A stretch of 64,000 bases of DNA. Origin: Polyangiaceae bacterium. GTDB lineage: Bacteria > Myxococcota_A > Polyangia > Polyangiales > Polyangiaceae. A model generated the notes under the pieces. It was not told where the DNA came from and did not search any database. It was given only the letters and a program-made list of their open reading frames with translations. The translations under genes and the position numbers were made by a program. The DNA lies in NCBI GenBank assembly GCA_020633205.1, contig JACKEB010000013.1:62001-126000 (forward strand), given 5' to 3'. Of the stretch, positions 59,060 to 64,000 are shown piece after piece (the first letter of the stretch is position 1; each line of letters starts with the position of its first letter).

Positions 59060-60892
59060 ATGAGTGGAACAGAGATCGCCGAGTTTAGCCATTCCGCGGA
59101 GTTTCGCAGGCGCCGCTTTCTGAACTGGTTCCCGATGGGCCTGACGTACGCGTTCCTCTACATGGGGCGCTACAACCTCACGGTGGCCAAGGGCGCGCTC
59201 GGCGACCTGATGACGAAGGAAGACTTCGGCATCATCTTCGCGGCGGGCACCACGGTTTACGCCCTGGCGTTCTTGATCAACGGCCCGCTGGTGGACCGAC
59301 TCGGTGGTCGCAAAGGTATCCTCGCGGCAGCGATTGGTGCGTCGGCCGCGAACCTGTTGATGGGCGCGTATCTGTGGCACGTCACCGGCTCTGGCAACCC
59401 GGAAGAGGCGCCGCTCAGGCTCGTGTTTTCGATCCTGTACGCGCTGAATATGTATTTCCAGAGCTTCGGCGCGGTCAGCATCGTGAAGGTGAACGCGCAC
59501 TGGTTCCATGTGCGCGAGCGCGGCGGCTTCAGCGGGATCTTCGGCACGATGATCTCGAGCGGCATCTTCCTCGCCTTCACCGTGAACCAGTGGTTCCTCG
59601 ACGCCGCCAAAGCGATCTTCAAGAACGCGCCCTCCCAGTGGGTGGTGTTCCTGATGCCGGGTCTCTTGCTGCTCTTGATGTTCTTCGTCGAGTACGGCCT
59701 CTTGCGAGATCGCCCCGGGCTCGCCGGCCACCAAGACTTCGACACCGGCGACGCTTCGAGTGGTGATGATGACGAGGCGCCCGTTCCCGCGTGGGAACTC
59801 ATCAAGCGCATCCTGACCAACAAGATCATCTTGATGGTCGCGTTCATCGAGTTCTGCACTGGTGTCTTGCGTAACGGCGTGATGCACTGGTTCCCGATTT
59901 ACGCCCAAGAGGTGTGGGCGCTGCCGGACCACCATCCACTGCGCTACGGTTCCTGGGAGAACCTCTGGGTGATCGGTGCTTGCTTTGTCGTGGCCGCCAT
60001 CAGCGGCTTCATCGCGAGCCGCGCTCAAGGGGCAAGGCGTGGCTACTTGGTGATCTTTGGTGGCCTCGCGTTCCTGGCTCCGTTCGTTCAAGGCGGCTGG
60101 GGCGGCCTCTTGTTCATCGCAGGCGTGATCGGCGGCAACGTCGCCGGCTGGGTGAGCGACCTGTTCTTCCAGTCCCGTCGCGCCCCGGCTGCCGCGGGGA
60201 TGTACGGCCTGCTCACCTTGTTCTCCATCGGGATGATCTTCACGCTCGCGCCGGCTCACAACACCGTCGGCAACGCGGACGAAAAGACGCTGCTGAAAGC
60301 CGGTGACGAGATCCAGAGCATCGGGGACCGCGCGGGATTCGATGGCTGGGCGCAGGTACAAGACGCCATCGCCTGCTATCGACCGGTGTGCGTGAAGTCG
60401 ACGTGGGACGCGAAGACCTGCATGTGCACCACCGGCGAGAGCGCGTCGGGAGACGCCGCGGAGTCGACAGGTGTGATCCCCGTTGTCGTCAAGCGTGACG
60501 GCACGGAGCTGAAGCTCGACGTGCCGGATCCGAAGTCGAAGCAACGCGCTGGCGACCGACGGCGCATCAAGGCGAGCCCTGAGCTCCCCATGTCGCCGTA
60601 CTTCCTGGGCGCGCTCGTGTTCTTGCTCAGCCTGTGTGTGATCGGCATCCACGGTTTGCTGTCTGGCACCGCGACGATGGACTTTGGCGGGCGCAAAGGC
60701 GCGGGCACCGCGGTGGGCGTGATCGACGGCTTCGTCTATCTGGGCACGGCGCTACAGTCGATCAGTCTCGGCTACATCACGAGCCGCGACTGGCAGTACT
60801 GGCCGGTGTTCCTGGCGCCCTTCGCGCTGCTGGGCTTCATCCTGTGCACGCGGATTTGGAGCGCCAAGCCTTCGGGTAAACCGGCCCACTGA
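59060..60892 (+). CDS. OPA-family (GlpT/UhpT-type) transporter with an inserted loop
   Basis: The 610-residue MFS protein matches the organophosphate:phosphate antiporter family: the N-terminal FLNWFPMGLTYAFLYMGRYN, GPLVDRLGGRKG and a C-half SGTATMDFGGRKGAGTAVG. About 12 helices are visible. Between helices 9 and 10 there is an insert of about 135 residues (roughly 395-535) with CYRPVCVKSTWDAKTCMC and a charged stretch. This loop is expected outside the cytoplasm. Family members exchange sugar phosphates for phosphate; the substrate here is unknown. A TetR gene lies 57 bases downstream. Confidence 0.88.
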   Translation: MSGTEIAEFSHSAEFRRRRFLNWFPMGLTYAFLYMGRYNLTVAKGALGDLMTKEDFGIIFAAGTTVYALAFLINGPLVDRLGGRKGILAAAIGASAANLLMGAYLWHVTGSGNPEEAPLRLVFSILYALNMYFQSFGAVSIVKVNAHWFHVRERGGFSGIFGTMISSGIFLAFTVNQWFLDAAKAIFKNAPSQWVVFLMPGLLLLLMFFVEYGLLRDRPGLAGHQDFDTGDASSGDDDEAPVPAWELIKRILTNKIILMVAFIEFCTGVLRNGVMHWFPIYAQEVWALPDHHPLRYGSWENLWVIGACFVVAAISGFIASRAQGARRGYLVIFGGLAFLAPFVQGGWGGLLFIAGVIGGNVAGWVSDLFFQSRRAPAAAGMYGLLTLFSIGMIFTLAPAHNTVGNADEKTLLKAGDEIQSIGDRAGFDGWAQVQDAIACYRPVCVKSTWDAKTCMCTTGESASGDAAESTGVIPVVVKRDGTELKLDVPDPKSKQRAGDRRRIKASPELPMSPYFLGALVFLLSLCVIGIHGLLSGTATMDFGGRKGAGTAVGVIDGFVYLGTALQSISLGYITSRDWQYWPVFLAPFALLGFILCTRIWSAKPSGKPAH

Positions 60893-60949
60893 TTGTTTCA
60901 GCCTTGAAGTACCTGCGCTCGCGGCAACAGTCCTTGCTAAGCTCCGCCA

Positions 60950-61630
60950 GTGGACGCGAAGCCGAGCGAGCGAGAACTGCCAGCGTTCTTCGCGCGCCTG
61001 TGTGAGCGCTACCCCGAGGCAGAAACGCTGCTCGGGGACGACACCAAGAGTCGCATTCTCGCTGGAACGGCAATCGCGATCGCGCGTCATGGCCTGCGAG
61101 AGTCGTCCGTAGAGCACATCCTCGAGGCATCAGGCTTCTCTCGGCGCACCTTCTACAAGGCGTTTCGCTCCAAGGAGTCGGCGGTCGAGGCGCTGTTCGA
61201 GGCTTGCGCTGGCTTCCTCGTGGTAGCGGTGCGCACTTCCGTAGAGAAGGCAGCGACGCCCGCCGAGAAGGTGATCGCCGCGGTCGATTGCTACCTCGAG
61301 CTGCTCGAGCTCGGTGGTCCGCTGTTGATCAGCCTGCAGGCGGAGGCGATTCGTCCCGACTCACCCCTGGCGGTGCATCGGGAGTTCGTGTTTCAAGCGC
61401 TGGTTGGCTTGCTGGATCTCCATGTGCGCGCAAGCCTCGGCGTGGCCGTGGACCCCTATGTCTTTCGCTGTCTCCTGATGGGCATGGAAGGCCTGATCAT
61501 CGAAGCGGAGCGGCGCGCCGAATTTACCGTACGGGAACGCGAGCGGGTGCGCGCGGCATTCTTGCCGGTCTTGCTGCGTACGCTGGCGCCCGAGGGAGCG
61601 AAGCTCGCCAGATTGCCCAAGGCGCCCTAG
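60950..61630 (+). CDS. TetR-family transcriptional regulator
   Basis: The 226-residue protein has an N-terminal TetR helix-turn-helix (about 33-80): KSRILAGTAIAIARHGLRES, then EHILEASGFSRRTFYKAFRS. A helical ligand-binding domain follows. It may control the OPA transporter gene that lies just before it, though no operator is evident. The start codon is GTG. Confidence 0.88.
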   Translation: MDAKPSERELPAFFARLCERYPEAETLLGDDTKSRILAGTAIAIARHGLRESSVEHILEASGFSRRTFYKAFRSKESAVEALFEACAGFLVVAVRTSVEKAATPAEKVIAAVDCYLELLELGGPLLISLQAEAIRPDSPLAVHREFVFQALVGLLDLHVRASLGVAVDPYVFRCLLMGMEGLIIEAERRAEFTVRERERVRAAFLPVLLRTLAPEGAKLARLPKAP

Positions 61631-61654
61631 TCACCTCACCTCTGAGCGCTCTCG

Positions 61655-61662
61655 TGTGCCAA
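61655..61662 (+). promoter_or_regulatory. TGTGCCAA upstream element, lipoprotein 1
   Basis: TGTGCCAA lies 55 bases upstream of the -24 element. Matching sites occur before lipoproteins 2 and 3, so it may bind the activator of the sigma-54 promoters. Confidence 0.5.
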
Positions 61663-61709
61663 TCTGTGCGTTGAAGCGATAGGTAGCTGAATTGGGCTGT
61701 TGTTGCGTC

Positions 61710-61725
61710 TGGCACATGACCTGCA
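61710..61725 (+). promoter_or_regulatory. Sigma-54-type promoter, lipoprotein 1
   Basis: TGGCACATGACCTGCA fits the -24/-12 consensus: GG and GC are 12 bases apart, with one mismatch (C for T) in the -12 box. The -12 C lies 13 bases before the ATG at 61737, so the start of transcription falls at about one base before the ATG. Confidence 0.65.
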
Positions 61726-61736
61726 ATCAACCTCGC

Positions 61737-62339
61737 ATGCTTTCTCGAACTTGGGTCAGTTGGACGCTCGCGGCGCTCGGGCTGTTTGCGGTTGGGGCCT
61801 GCGGAGGGAACTCTTCAGGAGCGGGCGGCTCGTCTGGGGGGGAGACCGGATCCGCTGCCGCAGGGAAAGGCGGTGACGACGGCCACAACTGGAGCGCGGG
61901 CGGAGTTGGTGGCACGGCGGGTAGCTCAACCGGAGGCGGTTGGACCGTCGCCGGTGGACCCGGAGTGGGTGGGAATGGTCCGAATTGTTGGTCGGAGCCA
62001 CTGCGCTCCGCTAGCTTTTGCGGCGACTCGTACTGGGACAACGAGGCGTGCACCTACTCGGTCACGTGCGGCGGCGAGTCGGTTGAGTTGACTTATGTGT
62101 GCCGCGGCGCGGCGTTTGAGTTGCTGGGGACGCCATGCGGTGAACCCTTTGCCCTGTGTCCCGAGTACGACTTGATTTGCGACGGAGTCTGGAAGTTCGC
62201 GTACACCAAGGAGTGCCCCGGCGCGTTCGCCAAGGAGGGAGACGCCTGCGGCGCGGTGGAAGCGAATGGCTGTGAAGTGGGCTGTCGCTTTCGGTGTGCT
62301 GGCGTGCCGAGAGAGCGGCGCCTCGAGGCGTGCAACTAA
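61737..62339 (+). CDS. Tandem Cys-rich lipoprotein 1
   Basis: The 200-residue protein has a lipoprotein signal (MLSRTWVSWTLAALGLFAVGAC), a Gly/Ser linker and a Cys-rich C-terminal domain with about 14 Cys. The Cys pattern (CWSEPLRSASFC, CTYSVTC, CPEYDLIC) matches lipoproteins 2 and 3, so they are tandem paralogs. No Shine-Dalgarno is seen in the 12 bases between the -12 box and ATG. Function unknown. Confidence 0.85.
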   Translation: MLSRTWVSWTLAALGLFAVGACGGNSSGAGGSSGGETGSAAAGKGGDDGHNWSAGGVGGTAGSSTGGGWTVAGGPGVGGNGPNCWSEPLRSASFCGDSYWDNEACTYSVTCGGESVELTYVCRGAAFELLGTPCGEPFALCPEYDLICDGVWKFAYTKECPGAFAKEGDACGAVEANGCEVGCRFRCAGVPRERRLEACN

Positions 62340-62370
62340 GCGACTCGCGTCGCCAGGGGAGTCGCGGAAG

Positions 62371-62386
62371 TGTGCCAACTGGCACA
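62371..62386 (+). promoter_or_regulatory. Palindromic TGTGCCA element, lipoprotein 2
   Basis: TGTGCCA-AC-TGGCACA is a perfect 7-bp inverted repeat, 68 bases upstream of the -24 element. It is the best copy of the TGTGCCA element and looks like a dimer-binding site of an activator. Confidence 0.6.
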
Positions 62387-62438
62387 TCCCCGGGCTGTGA
62401 CTCGCCCGGATTTCCGCGCACGAAGACGCCCGGTGAGC

Positions 62439-62454
62439 TGGCACGCATGCTGCT
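62439..62454 (+). promoter_or_regulatory. Sigma-54-type promoter, lipoprotein 2
   Basis: TGGCACGCATGCTGCT matches the sigma-54 consensus at all but one position (C for T in the -12 box). The -12 C lies 13 bases before the ATG at 62466, the same distance as in genes 1 and 3. Confidence 0.7.
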
Positions 62455-62465
62455 TTTCAGAGCAC

Positions 62466-63419
62466 ATGGCTTTGGGGACTCGAGCGAAGTTGAAGGGCAT
62501 TCGTACGCCGTTCGTGGTGACCACCGCGGCGGCACTGGCTGTGGCGTGCGGAGGGAGCGCGTTCGACAGTGGTGGTTCGGGAGGGAATGGCGGCAGCGGC
62601 GCGGTTGGCGGCAGCGGTGCGGTTGGCGGTAGCGGTGCGGTTGGCGGCAGCGCTGGCTCCTCTGGCAGCGCTGGCTCCTCTGGCAGCGTGGGCACCGGAG
62701 GCAGCGCTGGCGCTGGCGGCTCTCCTGCTTGTCCAACCACGCCGCCCTCAGCCTTCGAAGCCTGCCCTGAGGGCATCAACGAAGCGGGCGGCTGCCAATA
62801 CACAATTGGCTGCCAGAGCGGGACCTATCCCTTCACCTTCAAATGCAACGACTACGGCACTTGGACGTTGGAGAGCTACGCTTGCTCGAACCCCTACGAC
62901 TCGTGCCCGGGCACCGAGATCACCTGCTACGACCAGTGGCAGATCTGGGAGGGCACCAATCCGCCTCCGCCTTGCCCTGCGGAAAAGCCTGCGCCCAGTA
63001 GCTCATGCGACAACAACTGGGGCTTTGGGCCGGCGACTTGCGGCTACCCGTGCGAGAACGGCCAAGGTTGGACCGTCGGCACCTGCTACTACTGGAGCGA
63101 CCCAATTTGGGCCTTCGACGGAGCCTGCAAGGGAGACTGCTCTGCGCAGGACGCCGAGCTGCTCCAGTACATCGAGCAGAACAAGAGCTGCAACACAGTG
63201 GAAGACTGCAAGATCGTCTACACCAACGGCTGCTCCGCGCGTACGGAGCACTGTAGCGGTGCGTTCTACGTGAACAAGGCCGCTTCAGAGGCGGAGATTG
63301 GCAAGCTCGATTCGGCGCTCTCCAGCTGCATGGAAGGTGGATCGTGTGCAGTGTGTGATGGGATCCCGGCACCTGTCGCCTGCAACAGCGGCGTGTGTGG
63401 GGCCGAGCTGGGCAACTAG
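62466..63419 (+). CDS. Tandem Cys-rich lipoprotein 2
   Basis: The 317-residue protein has a signal (lipobox AVAC), a linker of GGSGAV and GSAGSS repeats, and a Cys-rich body with CQYTIGCQSG and CNDYGTWTL like the other two. The C-terminal part has CNTVEDCKIVYTNGC and CSAQDAELLQYIEQNKSC, absent from gene 1. The ATG at 62466 is chosen by the promoter and signal; the longer frame would start at 62370. Confidence 0.85.
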   Translation: MALGTRAKLKGIRTPFVVTTAAALAVACGGSAFDSGGSGGNGGSGAVGGSGAVGGSGAVGGSAGSSGSAGSSGSVGTGGSAGAGGSPACPTTPPSAFEACPEGINEAGGCQYTIGCQSGTYPFTFKCNDYGTWTLESYACSNPYDSCPGTEITCYDQWQIWEGTNPPPPCPAEKPAPSSSCDNNWGFGPATCGYPCENGQGWTVGTCYYWSDPIWAFDGACKGDCSAQDAELLQYIEQNKSCNTVEDCKIVYTNGCSARTEHCSGAFYVNKAASEAEIGKLDSALSSCMEGGSCAVCDGIPAPVACNSGVCGAELGN

Positions 63420-63461
63420 CGATCGACACCGGAGTGGATCCGCAAGGTCGCGGTTTCGAAT

Positions 63462-63469
63462 TGTGCCAA
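63462..63469 (+). promoter_or_regulatory. TGTGCCAA upstream element, lipoprotein 3
   Basis: TGTGCCAA lies 46 bases upstream of the -24 element of lipoprotein 3, matching the elements before genes 1 and 2. Confidence 0.5.
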
Positions 63470-63507
63470 AGTGTGCGGCCGCGCATCGTGGTCGCGGTTT
63501 CAGCGCG

Positions 63508-63523
63508 TGGCATGGGGATTGCT
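63508..63523 (+). promoter_or_regulatory. Sigma-54-type promoter, lipoprotein 3
   Basis: TGGCATGGGGATTGCT has a perfect TTGC -12 box and GG/GC 12 bases apart; the only change is T for C in TGGCAC. The -12 C is again 13 bases before the ATG (63535). Confidence 0.75.
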
Positions 63524-63534
63524 CCGGCCCCCGC

Positions 63535-64000
63535 ATGCATCTGAAGACAGGTCTGGGCGCAGAGCCTCGAGGTAAGCTAGCGGCGTTGCGCGTGCCGCTC
63601 ATGGTGACCACTGCAGTTGTTGCTCTCGTTGCGTGCGATGGTTCGACGAACGGTGAATCTGGAAACAACGGCGGCAGCGGTGCGGTCGGCGGCAGCGGTG
63701 CGGTCGGTGGCAGCGGCGCGGTCGGTGGCAGCGGTGCAGTCGGCGGCAGCGGTGCAGTTGGCGGCAGCGGTGCCGTCGCTGGCAGCGGCGTTGGGGGTAC
63801 CGGCTCTGGGGAGTGCCCCGCGGAGCGACCCTGGCAAGGGAGTGGCTGCGCCAGCGTCCCCAGAGGGCTGGAATGTGAGTACGACGTCGCCTGTCAGACC
63901 GCGACCCAGCGCTTCACCTACGTTTGTAATGGCCGGTGGGAGCTTCAGCCCTCCTCGTGCAGCAACGAATGGGAGTCTTGCGGTTGGACCAACATCCATT
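63535..64000 (+). CDS. Tandem Cys-rich lipoprotein 3, partial at the window edge
   Basis: The frame is open from the ATG to the window end, giving 155 residues of a longer protein. A signal with lipobox LVAC is followed by six GGSGAV repeats and a Cys-rich body, CPAERPWQGSGC, CEYDVACQTA and CNGRWELQPSSC. The pattern is the same as lipoproteins 1 and 2. The gene is cut by the window edge. Confidence 0.8.
   Translation, partial: MHLKTGLGAEPRGKLAALRVPLMVTTAVVALVACDGSTNGESGNNGGSGAVGGSGAVGGSGAVGGSGAVGGSGAVGGSGAVAGSGVGGTGSGECPAERPWQGSGCASVPRGLECEYDVACQTATQRFTYVCNGRWELQPSSCSNEWESCGWTNIH
63672..63786 (+). repeat. 18-bp tandem repeats coding Gly-Gly-Ser-Gly-Ala-Val
   Basis: Six to seven near-perfect copies of a GGCGGCAGCGGTGCGGTC unit. 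The same repeat occurs about three times in the linker of lipoprotein 2 (around 62590-62650). The 18-base period keeps the frame. Confidence 0.9.

Noticed and set aside
59021..60652. A 543-codon open frame on the minus strand opposite the OPA transporter
   Set aside because: It is the antisense shadow of a clear transporter gene; its product is His/Arg/Glu-rich with no domain, as expected from GC-rich DNA.

Overview
This 64 kb window is GC-rich DNA with GTG and TTG starts. It carries ordinary housekeeping genes (purB, rnj, uvrB, argC, rplM-rpsI, uppP, manC, tRNA-Cys) among an unusually large number of secreted lipoproteins. Many of these have long Gly/Ser/Ala linkers after the lipidated Cys. 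That lipoprotein style, plus a PATAN (DUF4388)/MshEN/HD-GYP fusion, FHA and PPC-type modules, points to a myxobacterium, most likely of the Polyangiales/Sorangiineae type. This is an inference from gene style, not a phylogenetic result. No prophage, insertion sequence, CRISPR array or rRNA operon was found.

Layout. 0-12 kb: a BNR-repeat lipoprotein, purB with a thioesterase, a GT2 glycosyltransferase, a rhodanese, RNase J with a lipoprotein phosphatase, and a cyclophilin. 12-16 kb: a MATE exporter, a 79-residue peptide gene with its own terminator, a small membrane protein next to a lone TatA, and a Gly-rich lipoprotein. 16-20 kb: a STAS-like protein, an FHA protein, and a 3-oxoadipyl-CoA-type thiolase with a 3-hydroxyacyl-CoA dehydrogenase. 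20-31 kb: lipoproteins and membrane proteins, an epoxide-hydrolase-like enzyme, an NtrY-like kinase, a TlpA-like thioredoxin and a DUF962 protein. 31-37 kb: a three-module PPC lipoprotein, UppP, ManC and an amidase. 37-42 kb: UvrB, ArgC and the rplM-rpsI operon. 42-51 kb: an MshEN/HD-GYP/receiver/PATAN protein, a DsbD-like protein, a phosphoesterase, a second STAS-like protein and a Kef-type antiporter. 50-58 kb: an ATP-grasp protein, a run of lipoproteins, then an ArsR/AHSA1 pair. 58-64 kb: tRNA-Cys, an OPA-family transporter, a TetR regulator and three tandem Cys-rich lipoproteins, the last cut by the window edge.

The most interesting signals are these. (1) Each of the three tandem lipoproteins at the right end has a sigma-54-type -24/-12 element at exactly the same distance from its ATG, no visible Shine-Dalgarno, and an upstream TGTGCCA element. 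This suggests a sigma-54 regulon read as nearly leaderless mRNAs. (2) A palindromic intergenic repeat occurs in small arrays of 32-33 bp period at three loci. (3) A second C-tract motif sits just after many stop codons. (4) One lipoprotein ends in two tandem modules that look like phage tail-fibre receptor-binding domains. (5) The HD-GYP/receiver fusion has lost canonical residues in both signalling domains.

Several starts were moved from the longest possible ORF to a downstream codon on ribosome-binding-site, signal-peptide or family evidence; each case is stated in its entry.
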